Shown here: piece by piece, positions 51,781 to 62,760 of the stretch
Layout: each line of letters begins with the position of its first letter
Numbering within the stretch: the first letter of the stretch is position 1
NCBI RefSeq assembly: GCF_001244735.1
Contig: NZ_LN868935.1
Location: forward strand, 516,005 to 580,004
Length of the DNA: 64,000 bases
Reading direction: 5' to 3'
Source: Bacillus andreraoultii
Lineage (GTDB): Bacteria; Bacillota; Bacilli; Bacillales; Caldibacillaceae
Translations under genes and position numbers: made by a program
The notes under the pieces: generated by a model
Database searches by the model: none
What the model was told of the DNA's origin: nothing
Seen by the model: the letters and a program-made list of their open reading frames with translations, nothing else

Positions 51781-53526
51781 TTAACGCATTATAGTGGGAA
51801 ACAAAACCTTTTTTTGCATAACATCAAAAACTCCTTTTGGTGTTAAACGAATATATGGTAAATGTGTTGACGTAAAGAAAAGTAATGTATATACGGGATC
51901 ATTAAAAGGATACCCACGGCTAATTAATATATCTTTAAGTTTTTTATCTGCCATCATTAACTGTTCAAAAGTCAAGCTACTTGAGATACCTAAATACGGT
52001 AAGGACAACTCGTAAATAATTTCCCCATGATCAACAATAACTAAACCTCCACCAATTTCTTTCATCCGTCGAAACGCTTGTAGCATATCATTTTTATTTT
52101 TTCCTATTAAAAGGATATCTTCTGTATAAGTAAATGTAGACACGAGACCACCTAAATTATTGGCAAAACCTTTTAACAATGTATTCGTTCGCTTTGTTCC
52201 TTTCGTATCAATTGCCATAAAGAAACATTCATCTTCTAGTGTATCAATTTGGTCACGATCGGCATCAATTGTAATGGAATAAGGCTTTGTTATAACAGAA
52301 CTCTCCAACTGAATCCCAAACGGCATTGAAAACTGTAAATCAGCTTTTGACAAATCCCAATCTATTGATAGAGGCTGAAAACCATAATCCTGAAGTTTTA
52401 TTTGATTTTCCGGTCCTACCCATATGTTATCTTTTAAAATCCATTGTCCATTTGCAAGAACAGAAACAGGTGTTGGATTTTCTATCTTTTCAATAAAATT
52501 AATATGGGCAACTCTACCTGTAGCAATAAGGCCGTGTAGATCGTCCAACTGATAGTATTTTGCTGGATTATACGTTGCCATTAAATACGCATCAATTGGT
52601 GGTACACCTTTTTCAATAGCAATCTTAATTAATCGGTCCATTACCCCATCTTCGTAAAAGTGTGGTGGAGAGCCATCTGTTGTCATCATCAAGTGATCAT
52701 ATTGTGTTATTTGAAGTTCTTTCATCTGCTCTAAAATTTTTGGCAAATCAGGACGGATTGATGAATGTCTCAAAGTTACCATATATCCTTGTAATAAGCG
52801 CCGTTTTACTTCTTTACCAGAAATTGCCTCATGATCGGAATCAGCACCTAGGAGTTTTAGTTTTGCTAAAGTCTTTTCTGACGCACCTGGGAAGTGTCCT
52901 TCCACTTTTTTATTCATTCGCTTTGTTTCTTGAATCCAATGAAGTTTTAAATCATCACCTTCGAGCAATTTTGGCCAACCGGTTAGCTCACCGCCTTGAA
53001 CAACTAACTCATGATTAATCCACGACTTGACCGAAGCATTGGAAAATAAAGTTTCCTCATCAATCAGTTCGGATTGACTATCAAAACGGCTCCACCAATA
53101 TAGTGTTTGTGGTAGTGATTTTAAATCCTCAATAAAAGAAAACGCTTTCTTTTTACTCAATTGTAAAATAAGCTGTAAATTATCATTGATCAATACTGTT
53201 GTTCCAAATTTTGATGCATACTGGGCAAAATTTAGGGGATTATATAATTGAAACGGGTGAACATGTGGTTCAATATATCCTGGTACAAGTAGGAGATTTT
53301 TACAATCAATTTGTTCACATTTTTCATCAATAAAATCAGGTTTTTTATCACCCACATAGACAATGCGATCTTGGTAAATCCAAATATTTCCTTTTAACCA
53401 TTGTTTTAATATTCCATGTAAATAGGTTGCATTGTAAAGCACAATGGATGGCGATCGCTTCCCATCAATAACTTCAACATGTTCTCTTAGTTCACGATTT
53501 CTCCATCTGTATTTAGAATCAATCAT
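51781..53526 (-). CDS. yerA: Adenine deaminase-like amidohydrolase YerA
   Basis: A 581-residue amidohydrolase-superfamily protein: an N-terminal composite-barrel domain, the metal-binding HxH in EPHVHPF near 88, and a C-terminal adenine-deaminase domain. Annotated as a putative adenine deaminase; the reaction of YerA itself is not proven, and this genus may use another enzyme. AAAAAGGTG precedes two ATGs (53529 and 53526); I use the second for spacing. Closeness to purine genes fits salvage. Confidence 0.85.
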   Translation of the reverse strand: MIDSKYRWRNRELREHVEVIDGKRSPSIVLYNATYLHGILKQWLKGNIWIYQDRIVYVGDKKPDFIDEKCEQIDCKNLLLVPGYIEPHVHPFQLYNPLNFAQYASKFGTTVLINDNLQLILQLSKKKAFSFIEDLKSLPQTLYWWSRFDSQSELIDEETLFSNASVKSWINHELVVQGGELTGWPKLLEGDDLKLHWIQETKRMNKKVEGHFPGASEKTLAKLKLLGADSDHEAISGKEVKRRLLQGYMVTLRHSSIRPDLPKILEQMKELQITQYDHLMMTTDGSPPHFYEDGVMDRLIKIAIEKGVPPIDAYLMATYNPAKYYQLDDLHGLIATGRVAHINFIEKIENPTPVSVLANGQWILKDNIWVGPENQIKLQDYGFQPLSIDWDLSKADLQFSMPFGIQLESSVITKPYSITIDADRDQIDTLEDECFFMAIDTKGTKRTNTLLKGFANNLGGLVSTFTYTEDILLIGKNKNDMLQAFRRMKEIGGGLVIVDHGEIIYELSLPYLGISSSLTFEQLMMADKKLKDILISRGYPFNDPVYTLLFFTSTHLPYIRLTPKGVFDVMQKKVLFPTIMR

Positions 53527-53674
53527 CATTTTCACCTTTTTTATTTTTTCATTTTTTCGGTTAGAGGTATAACCTATTTTTCAAATCATCGAAAAAGATT
53601 AAATTTATTATAGCATGCATTTTTTTATTGCGCACTAAAGAAGCATTTACAATTTGAATATAGGAGGAATAGCA

Positions 53675-54004
53675 ATGAATCGAAAGCAAAATATAGGTGT
53701 TGTAAATGCCTTATTACGAATTTCATTTGGATTAACTTTTCTATCTTGGGCAACTGCAAAACTTGTGAAAAAACCTTGGAAAGAATCATACTTAATAATT
53801 GCGTTTTTATCGGCAATGAAGGTGGGAGAAGGGTTTTTAAAATACTGCCCAATAACAGATATGATGCAAAGTCAAGCGAATTATATGTCAGATTCGGATA
53901 ACAAACCACAATTGAAACAAGTGATTGATTTATTTACACCGAAGCAAATGAGATCATCGCAAAAAGAAGACGACGGAAGCTCACAACAACAAGATCAAGA
54001 ATAA
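53675..54004 (+). CDS. DUF2892 (YgaP-like) small membrane protein
   Basis: A 109-residue protein with two hydrophobic segments (about 10-32 and 38-55) followed by a charged, glutamine-rich C-terminus. The layout NVGVVNALLRISFG-like start and G-x-C-P near the second segment match the DUF2892 (YgaP transmembrane) family. GGAGG lies 7 bases before ATG 53675. Function unknown. Confidence 0.7.
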   Translation: MNRKQNIGVVNALLRISFGLTFLSWATAKLVKKPWKESYLIIAFLSAMKVGEGFLKYCPITDMMQSQANYMSDSDNKPQLKQVIDLFTPKQMRSSQKEDDGSSQQQDQE

Positions 54005-54126
54005 AATGGTCGTTCATATGCCCGACATAATGAAAATAATGAAAAATTGACGAATTAATAGCCTTTATAAAGGATGGGTAAAGATTGTTGATTATAAAAG
54101 ATTGAGGGTATCGTAGCCAAAAGTTT

Positions 54127-54154
54127 AGTCCGTGAGCGAATCAACCCACGGACT
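54127..54154 (-). terminator. Hairpin after purB
   Basis: AGTCCGTG / CACGGACT; the following minus-strand bases AAACTTTTGG give only a weak T run. Confidence 0.55.
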
Positions 54155-54159
54155 CTATT

Positions 54160-55452
54160 TTACAACCCTAATTTCTCAAATATCGTATCGACATGTTTTA
54201 AATGGTGGTGATAATCGAAGCAATCGTCAATTTCAGCTTCCGTTAGAGTTTCGGTAATTTTTTTACTATTTTCTACTAAAGAACGAAATGGCACTTGTTT
54301 TTCCCACGCTTCCATCGCTAACGGCTGAACTGTATCATACGCCTCTTCACGAACCCATCCTTTTTCAATTAATGCTAAAAGAACACGTTGGGAATAAATA
54401 AGTCCCCAAGTACGCTCCATATTTTCTTTCATATGTTCAGGAAACACCGTTAAGTTTTTAACAATATTAGCAAACCGGTTTAGCATATAGTTTAAAGCAA
54501 TCGTTGCATCCGGTAATATAATGCGTTCAGCAGAGGAATGGGATATATCCCGTTCATGCCATAATGGAACATTTTCATACGCGGTAAGCATATAACCACG
54601 AATCACTCTTGCTATCCCTGTCATATTTTCTGAACCAATAGGGTTTCGCTTATGTGGCATGGCAGAAGAACCTTTTTGACCTTTTGCAAAAAACTCTTCT
54701 ACTTCTCGTACTTCACTCTTTTGTAACCCACGAATTTCTGTAGCAAATTTTTCAATGGAAGTTGCAATTAAGGCTAGTACAGACATGTAATGTGCATGGC
54801 GATCACGTTGTAAAGTTTGCGTTGATATAGGTGCGGGTGTAATCCCAAGTTTTTCACAAACATACTTTTCAACAAATGGATCAATATTTGCATATGTACC
54901 TACAGCCCCAGAGATTTTCCCGAACTCCACACCTTGTGTTGCACGTTTAAAACGTTCTAGATTCCTTTTCATTTCTTCATACCAAAGAGCAAGTTTTAAA
55001 CCGAAAGTAGTTGGTTCCGCGTGAACACCATGAGTACGTCCCATCATGACAGTATATTTATGTTCTTGCGCTTTTTTCTTTAGAATTGCCATGAAATTCT
55101 CAATATCTTGTAACAAAATCGCATTCGCTTGCTTTAATAAATAAGATTGTGCTGTATCAACGACGTCAGTGGATGTTAAACCGTAATGAACCCATTTTTT
55201 CTCTTCACCTAAACTTTCAGAAACTGCTCTCGTAAATGCAACGACATCATGTCTTGTTTCTTCTTCAATCTCTTTAATCCGTTCCACCGAAAATGTTGCG
55301 TTATCTCGGATTTTCCGAACATCCTCTTTTGGAATTTCACCTAATTCAGACCATGCCTCGCATGCTAAAATTTCAACTTCCAACCAAGCTTTAAATCGAT
55401 TCTCCTCTGTCCAAATCGCATCCATCTCAGGTCTCGTATAACGTTCAATCAT
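54160..55452 (-). CDS. purB: Adenylosuccinate lyase
   Basis: A 430-residue lyase acting twice in purine synthesis, SAICAR to AICAR and adenylosuccinate to AMP. The signature [11 protein letters not shown] is near 260-270, with catalytic His in [11 protein letters not shown] and the opening [19 protein letters not shown] precedes the ATG. It is separated from the purE-purD operon by 11.5 kb, unlike B. subtilis where it sits between purK and purC. Confidence 0.96.
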   Translation of the reverse strand: MIERYTRPEMDAIWTEENRFKAWLEVEILACEAWSELGEIPKEDVRKIRDNATFSVERIKEIEEETRHDVVAFTRAVSESLGEEKKWVHYGLTSTDVVDTAQSYLLKQANAILLQDIENFMAILKKKAQEHKYTVMMGRTHGVHAEPTTFGLKLALWYEEMKRNLERFKRATQGVEFGKISGAVGTYANIDPFVEKYVCEKLGITPAPISTQTLQRDRHAHYMSVLALIATSIEKFATEIRGLQKSEVREVEEFFAKGQKGSSAMPHKRNPIGSENMTGIARVIRGYMLTAYENVPLWHERDISHSSAERIILPDATIALNYMLNRFANIVKNLTVFPEHMKENMERTWGLIYSQRVLLALIEKGWVREEAYDTVQPLAMEAWEKQVPFRSLVENSKKITETLTEAEIDDCFDYHHHLKHVDTIFEKLGL

Positions 55453-55547
55453 TGTCCATCCTCCAGTTTCTGAAAGCTATCATTCTACTATTTTTTCATT
55501 ATTTATACATTTTTATCTTAGCAAAAGACGATTTGACAAGTCAAGTT

Positions 55548-55592
55548 AAAATCGAACGATGAATGTTTATCACATGTTTATCGTTCGTTTTT
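55548..55592 (-). promoter_or_regulatory. PurR box-like pair upstream of purB
   Basis: AAAATCGAACGAT (55548-55560) and inverted ATCGTTCGTTTTT (55580-55592). CGAAC is intact in both; one C of the consensus is missing and the gap is 19 rather than 17, so the match is slightly weaker than at purE. It lies 96-140 bases before the purB start. Confidence 0.6.
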
Positions 55593-55700
55593 CCTTTTAT
55601 GTGATTTTTGTATGAAACAAGCATCAAAAATTGCTCAATCTCCTTTATCGCATTTTTTCGTGCAGGGAACGCACAATCCTTATACTACGTGACCCGTGGG

Positions 55701-55835
55701 AAATGGGTATCTATAACCGCTCTACGTGACTTTGGCAGCCTTTTTTCATTTTGATTTGGGCGGCTAGAACTCTTCTAGATGACCGTTTCAACCTTTTTCA
55801 TCCCGATTTGGGCGGCTACCGTTTACAACCTCCTC
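55701..55835. repeat. Three diverged 52-bp units
   Basis: ATTTGGGCGG begins at 55754 and 55806, exactly 52 apart; an earlier unit starts near 55701. The middle one has CTAGAACTCTTCTAGATGACCG, close to the 49.4-kb and 21.9-kb cores. Lies between purB and ptsI. Confidence 0.6.
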
Positions 55836-55852
55836 TCGTCTATTAAACCTCC

Positions 55853-55885
55853 ATAAAAAACCCCTACAGACATTCTGTAAGGGTT
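55853..55885 (-). terminator. Terminator of the pts operon
   Basis: AACCCTTACAGA / TCTGTAGGGGTT with a 3-base loop, then TTTTTATG on the minus strand. Confidence 0.88.
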
Positions 55886-55892
55886 CATTGTT

Positions 55893-57605
55893 TTACTTAA
55901 TTGTTTTTACTAATTCAATTACTTCATCAACGGTACTCATTTGTAGTGCTTTACTTGCCATTTCTTCCATTTCCGCTTTTGAAAGTTTGCGGATTAAAGA
56001 ACGAGCTTTTAGAACTGAAGAAGCACTCATAGAGAACTCATCAAGACCAAGGCCGAGCAATAATGGAATTGCTGTTTCGTCTCCAGCCATTTCTCCACAC
56101 ATACCCGTCCATTTTCCTTCTTTATGAGAAGCATCAATAACATTTTTTACAAGGCGTAAAATGGATGGATTATATGGTTGGTATAAATAGGATACCCGTT
56201 CATTCATACGGTCTGCAGCCATCGTATATTGAATCAAGTCATTTGTTCCAATGCTGAAAAAGTCTACTTCTTTTGCAAATTGATCAGCTAAAACAGCCGT
56301 TGCTGGAATTTCAACCATGATTCCGAGTTCAATATGGTCGGAAGTTTGGACGCCTTCCTCTGCTAATTTTGCTTTTTCTTCTAAAAATAGCTCTTTCGCT
56401 GCACGGAATTCATTTAGCGTTGCAATCATTGGGAACATGACTTTCAATTTTCCATGTACACTTGCACGTAATAACGCTCGTAATTGTGTACGGAAAATAT
56501 CCGTACGATCAAGACATAGACGAATGGCACGATGTCCTAAAAATGGATTTAATTCTTCTGGTAATGGAAGATATGAAAGTTTTTTATCCCCACCAATATC
56601 TAATGTACGAACGACAACTGGTTTCCCTTTCATTCCTTCCAAAACAGCTTTGTATGCTTCATATTGAAATTCTTCACTTGGAAGTTCTTCACGTCCCATA
56701 TAAAGGAACTCAGTACGGAATAAACCAACACCTTCAGCCCCGTTGTGTAAAGCACCTTCTACATCATTCGGTGTTCCAATATTAGCAACTAGTTCAACTT
56801 GTACGCCATCTTTCGAAATTGTTGGCTCATTAACAAGTTTTGCCCATTCTGCTAATTGCTCTTCATATTCCGCTTGTTTTTTCTTATATTCTGCAATTAA
56901 TTCTTCAGTTGGATTTATATGTACTTCACCTGACAGACCGTCCAAAATGACAAAGTCCCCATTTTGAATATCTGCCGTTGCTGTTTTCGTACCTACAACA
57001 GCTGGAATTTCTAACGATCTTGCCATAATTGCAGAGTGAGAAGTACGACCACCAATATCTGTTGTAAAACCTTTTACAAAATTACGGTTTAATTGCGCTG
57101 TATCAGAAGGAGTTAAATCTTCAGCAACAACGATAACTTCTTCATTAATCATACTTGGATTTGGGATCGTTACATTTAATAGTCCAGCAAGTACACGTTT
57201 CCTTACATCTCGAATATCTGCCGCACGTTCACGCATATATTCATTATCCATTTGTTCAAAAATTTGAATGAACATATCGGTTGTTTCTTGTAACGCAACT
57301 TCCGCATTCACTTTTTCATTTTTAATTTTATCCTCAATCGGATTGACAATTTCTGGATCATTCAAAATCAATAAATGTGCTTCGAAAATTTCTGCTTTAT
57401 CTTTACCTAACGTTTCTCGTGCATGATCTCGGATCGCTTCTAACTGTGTTTTTGCAGCTTTTAAACTTTCTCGAAATCGATTCATTTCGTTTTCGACATT
57501 TTCAACAGTTGTTTTATTAAAAGATAAATCGGGTTCAACAAGACGGTATGCCTTTCCAATGGCAATACCACTTGAAGCAGCAATCCCTTTAATCCATGTG
57601 CTCAT
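55893..57605 (-). CDS. ptsI: PTS enzyme I
   Basis: A 570-residue cytoplasmic enzyme that takes phosphate from PEP and passes it to HPr. The phosphorylated His190 is in [10 protein letters not shown]; the C-terminal PEP-binding barrel has the catalytic Cys in GMCGEMAGD near 503. ATG 57605 overlaps the ptsH stop (TAATG), so the two are translated together. Confidence 0.97.
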   Translation of the reverse strand: MSTWIKGIAASSGIAIGKAYRLVEPDLSFNKTTVENVENEMNRFRESLKAAKTQLEAIRDHARETLGKDKAEIFEAHLLILNDPEIVNPIEDKIKNEKVNAEVALQETTDMFIQIFEQMDNEYMRERAADIRDVRKRVLAGLLNVTIPNPSMINEEVIVVAEDLTPSDTAQLNRNFVKGFTTDIGGRTSHSAIMARSLEIPAVVGTKTATADIQNGDFVILDGLSGEVHINPTEELIAEYKKKQAEYEEQLAEWAKLVNEPTISKDGVQVELVANIGTPNDVEGALHNGAEGVGLFRTEFLYMGREELPSEEFQYEAYKAVLEGMKGKPVVVRTLDIGGDKKLSYLPLPEELNPFLGHRAIRLCLDRTDIFRTQLRALLRASVHGKLKVMFPMIATLNEFRAAKELFLEEKAKLAEEGVQTSDHIELGIMVEIPATAVLADQFAKEVDFFSIGTNDLIQYTMAADRMNERVSYLYQPYNPSILRLVKNVIDASHKEGKWTGMCGEMAGDETAIPLLLGLGLDEFSMSASSVLKARSLIRKLSKAEMEEMASKALQMSTVDEVIELVKTIK

Positions 57606-57871
57606 TATTCAGCCAACCCTTCTTTTTTCATTAAATCATCAATTGCATTCAAAGCTTCATTTTCATCTTCGCCGTTAGCTTTGATTTTAATTTCGGCACC
57701 TTTACCTAATCCAAGTGACATAATTCCCATAATGGACTTTAAGTTTACTGTTTTACCATTATATTCTAAATCAACATTAGCGTTGAATTTCCCTGCTTCA
57801 CGTACTAATAATGTCGCTGGACGAGCATGAATTCCTGTTTCTTCAATAATTTTATAAGATTTTTCTACCAT
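57605..57871 (-). CDS. ptsH: HPr phosphocarrier
   Basis: An 88-residue protein. His15 in GIHARPAT carries phosphate from enzyme I to sugar EIIs; Ser46 in LKSIMG is the site of HPr kinase/phosphorylase that links to CcpA repression. AGGAGTG lies before the ATG. A 160-base spacer separates it from ptsG. Confidence 0.97.
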   Translation of the reverse strand: MVEKSYKIIEETGIHARPATLLVREAGKFNANVDLEYNGKTVNLKSIMGIMSLGLGKGAEIKIKANGEDENEALNAIDDLMKKEGLAE

Positions 57872-58031
57872 AATAAAAACACTCCTTTTTTATAGTTACT
57901 AAAAGCTATTATCAAAAAACTCTTTATCAATAGAAACTACTCAAATTTATATTACTACTATCATTATTGTTCTACAATCGACGTTATCTATTCAAACGAT
58001 TATAGTTTAAATCACCTTACAACTAATTTCA

Positions 58032-60098
58032 TTACTTTATCGAAATAACTCCTTTTTCACCCAGTGTCACTTTCCCTAACTTTCTTATAATAATACTTTC
58101 ATTTTCTTTTAAATTTGTAAACACAATGGGCGTAACAATAGAAGGTACTCGTTCTTTTATAAAGTCTATGTTCGCAAGTAATAATGGCTGTCCAGCTAGG
58201 ACTTCTTCACCATCATGAACGTACACTTTGAATCCTTCACCATTTAAATTTACTGTATCAATACCAACGTGAATGAGGAGTTCTCGTCCTCCCTTTGTTA
58301 AGAAACCAATTGCATGTTTCGTTGGGAAGACATTAATGACAGTTCCGTCTGTTGGTGCAACAATTAGTCCCTCTTCTGGTTCAATAGCAAAACCGTCACC
58401 CATCAACTTTGCGGAAAATATCGGGTCTGGTACTTCAGTAATTGGAACAAGCTTTCCCGCCAATGGAGCAACAAATTCATCCACATTCTTCGTCATGTCA
58501 CTTTGTAACGTATCAACGGAATTTTCTTGTTCACTATTCGGTTTCGTTTCTTCCATCTTTCCAATATTTGCCGGACGTCGTTTTTCCCCACTCATGATTG
58601 CTTCCATTTGGCTTTTTAATGTATCTGACTGTGGTCCAAAAACCGCTTGAATGTTGTTACCAATTTCGAGTACATCCGTAGCACCCAATTTTTTCAATCG
58701 TTTCAAATCAACAAGACTTACATTATTTACTTGAATTCTTAGACGAGTGATACATGCATCGAGGTGAGTAATATTATCTTGTCCACCCATTACTTCAAAA
58801 ATCTGATAAGGAAGTTCTGCTGTACGAACTATATGATTTCCCCATTCTTTTTCGGCTTCTAAATCATCACGACCAGGTGTCTTCAAGTCAAATTTATAAA
58901 TAAAAAAACGGAAAATAAAGTAATACAGAACTGCGAACACAAGACCAACAATGACTGCAAGCCACCATCTTTCCCTGCCAGGCAATATTCCAAACAAGAA
59001 GAAATCAATGGCTCCACCAGAAAATGTAAACCCAATATTAATGTCTAGCCATGTCATTATAATAAAAGATAAACCATCCAAAACCGCATGAATAACAAAT
59101 AGTAATGGGGATAAGAACAAAAATGTAAATTCAAGTGGTTCTGTTATACCAGTTAAAAAAGACGTTAATGCTGCACTCCCTAGAAGTCCTGCAACCAACT
59201 TTTTCTTCTCCGGTTTCGCTGTATGATACATCGCTAATGCGGCAGCTGGTAGTCCGAACATCATAATCGGAAACTCGCCTGCCATAAAGTGACCCGCAGT
59301 AAGATTAACTCCATCCTTTAATTGAGCAAAAAAGATTGTCATGTCACCGCGAACCATCTCGCCAGCTGTTGTTGTATATGAGCCAAATTCATACCAAAAA
59401 GGGGCATGATAAATGTGATGTAATCCGAATGGAATTAATAATCGTTTTACAAAACCAAACATAAATACTGCTAAATATGTACCTTCATGAATTAACCACA
59501 TGGAAGCTGTATTTAATCCGCTTTGAACAGGGGGCCAGACAATTAATAAAACTAATCCGGCAATAAATGATAAAACTGCTGTAGCAATTGGAACAAAACG
59601 CTTTCCTGCAAAGAAACCTAGGAACGATGGCATGCTAATTTCATGATATTTATTGTAACAAAATGCTGCAATAAGTCCGATAATAATTCCACCGAACACA
59701 CCCGTTTGTAAGGTTGGAATTCCTAAGACTGATGCATAGCTTGGAGTTACACTAACTTGGGCTGGCGTTAACGCTAACCAGGAACCCATTACTTGGTTCA
59801 TTACTAAGTATCCTACAATTGCAGCTAGTGCGGCTGTACCGTCACCCGCTAATCCAATCGCAACGCCCGCCGCAAACAATAGAGCAAGATTCGAAAATAT
59901 AATACTTCCCGCATCCTCCATTACTTTACCAGCAAGTTGAATCCATTCTAAATTTAAAAATGGAATTGCAGCAATCATATTTTCTTGACCAATCGCATTT
60001 CCAATCCCTAACAATAGACCGGCTGCTGGTAATAATGCAACAGGAAGCATAAGTGCTTTACCAATCCTTTGTAGGACACCAAATATCTTTTTAAACAA
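58032..60098 (-). CDS. ptsG: Glucose PTS permease EIICBA
   Basis: A 688-residue three-domain permease. EIIC (1-400) has about ten membrane segments and GITEPLEF; EIIB has its phospho-Cys in LDACITRLR; EIIA (from about 545) has the phospho-His in LLIHVGIDTV. The start appears to be TTG 60098, which fits the family N-terminus (FKKIFGVLQRIGKAL); its binding site GAGGG is about 13 bases away, so initiation may be poor. Controlled by the GlcT antiterminator. Confidence 0.95.
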   Translation of the reverse strand: MFKKIFGVLQRIGKALMLPVALLPAAGLLLGIGNAIGQENMIAAIPFLNLEWIQLAGKVMEDAGSIIFSNLALLFAAGVAIGLAGDGTAALAAIVGYLVMNQVMGSWLALTPAQVSVTPSYASVLGIPTLQTGVFGGIIIGLIAAFCYNKYHEISMPSFLGFFAGKRFVPIATAVLSFIAGLVLLIVWPPVQSGLNTASMWLIHEGTYLAVFMFGFVKRLLIPFGLHHIYHAPFWYEFGSYTTTAGEMVRGDMTIFFAQLKDGVNLTAGHFMAGEFPIMMFGLPAAALAMYHTAKPEKKKLVAGLLGSAALTSFLTGITEPLEFTFLFLSPLLFVIHAVLDGLSFIIMTWLDINIGFTFSGGAIDFFLFGILPGRERWWLAVIVGLVFAVLYYFIFRFFIYKFDLKTPGRDDLEAEKEWGNHIVRTAELPYQIFEVMGGQDNITHLDACITRLRIQVNNVSLVDLKRLKKLGATDVLEIGNNIQAVFGPQSDTLKSQMEAIMSGEKRRPANIGKMEETKPNSEQENSVDTLQSDMTKNVDEFVAPLAGKLVPITEVPDPIFSAKLMGDGFAIEPEEGLIVAPTDGTVINVFPTKHAIGFLTKGGRELLIHVGIDTVNLNGEGFKVYVHDGEEVLAGQPLLLANIDFIKERVPSIVTPIVFTNLKENESIIIRKLGKVTLGEKGVISIK

Positions 60099-60137
60099 AA
60101 TAGGTTCATTCCCTCGATATTATTTCTCTATATACTA

Positions 60138-60221
60138 AAAAAGGCATGAGCAAAAAAATGCAGACAACAAAATAGACTACTCTATTTTGTGATCATGTCA
60201 ACTTTTTTACTCATGCCTGAT
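60138..60221 (-). promoter_or_regulatory. GlcT RAT / terminator ahead of ptsG
   Basis: Minus strand: AGGCATGAG (60218-60210) pairs with CTCATGCCT (60150-60142) and TTTTTTAG follows. Inside, ACAAAATAGAGTAG and CTATTTTGTTGT form a second stem that looks like the RNA antiterminator bound by GlcT when EII is unoccupied by HPr phosphate. Confidence 0.8.
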
Positions 60222-60246
60222 CGAATCAGTAACACGTACGATAAAA

Positions 60247-61095
60247 TTATTTAGTTTTTAATTTTTCATACATTCTCTGTAAATGAACTGTTAAATAGAC
60301 AGCCTCGACATTCCCAATTGGTTTCTTCAATGAATTTTGCATAATTTTAATTAGCTTCCAAGAAAGATTATAACAGAAAGGGTATTCATTTTGCAATGCA
60401 AAAATAATCGTTGATGGTTCTTCCAATTCCTCACCATCATTCGCTCTTTCTATTGTAAAACGTAAATGTCGAACGAGACGAATATAATCAATTGATTGTT
60501 TGTCAATGACGGTTTGAAAGGCTCCTTCAATTATATGGATAAGTTTATTAATTAATTGATTATCTTGATTCACCTTACTAAGATCTTTATGACTAATTGC
60601 GCTGTGAATGTGCAAAGTGATAAATCCAACTTCATCTTCAGGTAGTTGAATGTTAATGGACTTATTAACAATATTTACTACTTCTGAGGCTATTTCATAT
60701 TCTGTTGGATAAATCGTCTTTGTTTCATATAAGAAAGGATTTTTTATTGTAAGTCCCTTTAACGTTCGATAAATAGAAAACATTAAATGGTCAGTTAATG
60801 CAACATGAATATGTTCATCAAGTCCTGTATGTGTTTGTTTTTTTATATATTCTAACGCATCAACAATCGCATCTAATGTTTCATCGTCCATTTGGGGTAA
60901 CAAACTTTTATACTGTTCTTGCTTCACTCTATCTTTTAAAATGAATATCTTTTCGACAAATTGCTCACTAAGTATGTCATCTTTTTTTCTATTAAAGCCA
61001 ATCCCTTTACCAATTAAAACAACTTCTTTATAGTCATCATTTTCAGCAATTAAAACATTATTGTTTAATATTTTCTTTACATTAAAAGTTGTCAT
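60247..61095 (-). CDS. glcT: Transcription antiterminator GlcT
   Basis: A 282-residue BglG-family protein: a CAT RNA-binding domain (1-60, FNVKKILNNNVL), then PRD1 and PRD2 with conserved His (DEHIHVALTDH and GFITLHIHSA). It lets RNA polymerase pass the terminator before ptsG when glucose is present. Immediately upstream of ptsG and on the same strand. Confidence 0.93.
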   Translation of the reverse strand: MTTFNVKKILNNNVLIAENDDYKEVVLIGKGIGFNRKKDDILSEQFVEKIFILKDRVKQEQYKSLLPQMDDETLDAIVDALEYIKKQTHTGLDEHIHVALTDHLMFSIYRTLKGLTIKNPFLYETKTIYPTEYEIASEVVNIVNKSINIQLPEDEVGFITLHIHSAISHKDLSKVNQDNQLINKLIHIIEGAFQTVIDKQSIDYIRLVRHLRFTIERANDGEELEEPSTIIFALQNEYPFCYNLSWKLIKIMQNSLKKPIGNVEAVYLTVHLQRMYEKLKTK

Positions 61096-61264
61096 TCCGT
61101 AACCCCATTCTCATACTTCAATCTCTCTCTATCATTATGAAGGATAGTTAGGGATTTGGTCAACAAGTTCACTATGTGGGAAAAAATACCACATTAAATT
61201 ATTGATGGGGAATCGATTTATATTGAAAGACTTTCTTACATGAAATGTTATTTTGCTAATACAG

Positions 61265-61345
61265 TTAAGAACACTTAGGACTCGAGCATTTTGGTAAGAC
61301 GAGGTTCGTAGTTTTCGCTTAACGTATAGGAATATAGAATTTAAA
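61265..61345. repeat. Partial fourth copy of the 150-bp repeat
   Basis: AGACGAGGTTCGTAG, TTTTCGCTTAA and GTATAGGAATATAGAATTT match parts of the other copies in order; shorter and more diverged. Between glcT and pbuG. Confidence 0.4.
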
Positions 61346-61381
61346 AGAGACGGCCATAGACCATCTCTTCCAAAACAATCG

Positions 61382-62686
61382 TTAACTTAAGAAAATAAAA
61401 TATAAAACAAAGATGACTGATAAAATATACATGATTGGATGAATCTCTTTTGCCCGACCTTTAACGATTAATGTAATTGGATAAAAGATAAATCCAATTG
61501 CAATACCTGTAGCAATACTATACGTAAGTGGCATCATTAGTACGGTGAAAAACGCTGGAATGGCAATTTCAATCTTATCCCATTCAATATGCTTCAAGTT
61601 CACTGCCATTAATACACCAACAATTATTAACGCTGGTGCCGTTACTTGTGAAGTAATAATTCCTAATAGCGGTGAAAACACAAGTGCAAGTAAGAAAAAC
61701 ATTGCCGTAACAACTGCCGTTAGTCCAGACTTTCCACCAACTGCAACACCTGCTGTTGATTCAATATAAGACGTTGTACTAGACGTTCCTAAAATCGCAC
61801 CAAAGATTGAACCTGATGAATCTGCTGTAAGTGCTCTACCTGCACGTGGTAGTTTCCCGTTCTTCATAATTCCGGCTTGGGATGCAACTGCAACTAATGT
61901 ACCAGCTGTGTCAAAAAAGTCAACAAACATAAACGTAAGAATAACAACAAGCATTTTTAATGTAAAAATATCTTGTAAATGGAATAACGCCTGCCCAAAC
62001 GTGGATTCAATACTTGGAACCGGCCCAATAATATCGTGAATTCCTGTTGGGTGAGGAATGAGTCCAAAAATCATCCCAACAATAGATGTAAGAATCATCC
62101 CATAAAAGATTGCTGCTTTCACACCAATTGTTAATAAAACAATAGAAACAACTAAACCAAATATCGCTAATAATACAGTTGGTGTCGTCAAATCACCTAT
62201 ACCAACTAAAGTATTATCATTATTTACAACGAATCCTGCATTAATTAATCCAACAAAGGCAATGAACAAGCCAATCCCTGCGCTTACAGCATATTTAAGA
62301 CTTTCCGGAATTGCGTTAATAATCATTTCACGAATTCCTGTTAATGTTAAGATGACAAGAACTGTTCCTGAAACAAGTACACCTGCTAATGCCGTCTCCC
62401 ACGGAATGCCATAGTTTAAGACAACTGTATACGCAAAAAATGCATTTAATCCCATTCCAGGTGCAAGTGCAACTGGATATTTTGCAACAAGACCCATAAC
62501 TAAAGATCCAATCGCCGCTGCTAATGCGGTAGCTGTAAAGATTGCCCCTTGGTCCATCCCTGTCGCTGATAACGTATGCGGATTAACAAATAATATATAA
62601 GCCATTGCCAAAAATGTCGTTAAACCCGCAATAAATTCTGTTTTAACATTTGTTCCCAATTGATCAAGTTCAAAAAAGTTTTTCAT
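61382..62686 (-). CDS. pbuG: Hypoxanthine/guanine permease
   Basis: A 434-residue AzgA-type NCS2 transporter that imports hypoxanthine and guanine with protons. About 12-14 membrane segments; TEFIAGLTTFLAMAYI, ALAPGMGLNAFFAY and DSSGSIFGAILGTSSTTSY are hallmarks. AAGGGG precedes the ATG. It has a guanine riboswitch in its leader and a PurR box-like pair further up, as expected for salvage under the same control as synthesis. Confidence 0.94.
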   Translation of the reverse strand: MKNFFELDQLGTNVKTEFIAGLTTFLAMAYILFVNPHTLSATGMDQGAIFTATALAAAIGSLVMGLVAKYPVALAPGMGLNAFFAYTVVLNYGIPWETALAGVLVSGTVLVILTLTGIREMIINAIPESLKYAVSAGIGLFIAFVGLINAGFVVNNDNTLVGIGDLTTPTVLLAIFGLVVSIVLLTIGVKAAIFYGMILTSIVGMIFGLIPHPTGIHDIIGPVPSIESTFGQALFHLQDIFTLKMLVVILTFMFVDFFDTAGTLVAVASQAGIMKNGKLPRAGRALTADSSGSIFGAILGTSSTTSYIESTAGVAVGGKSGLTAVVTAMFFLLALVFSPLLGIITSQVTAPALIIVGVLMAVNLKHIEWDKIEIAIPAFFTVLMMPLTYSIATGIAIGFIFYPITLIVKGRAKEIHPIMYILSVIFVLYFIFLS

Positions 62687-62760
62687 GTTCCCCTTACCTT
62701 TCCTTCGCTGTTTTTAATGTTAAATGTTCGTATCTTTTCACTCTATTTACCCATTAATCT

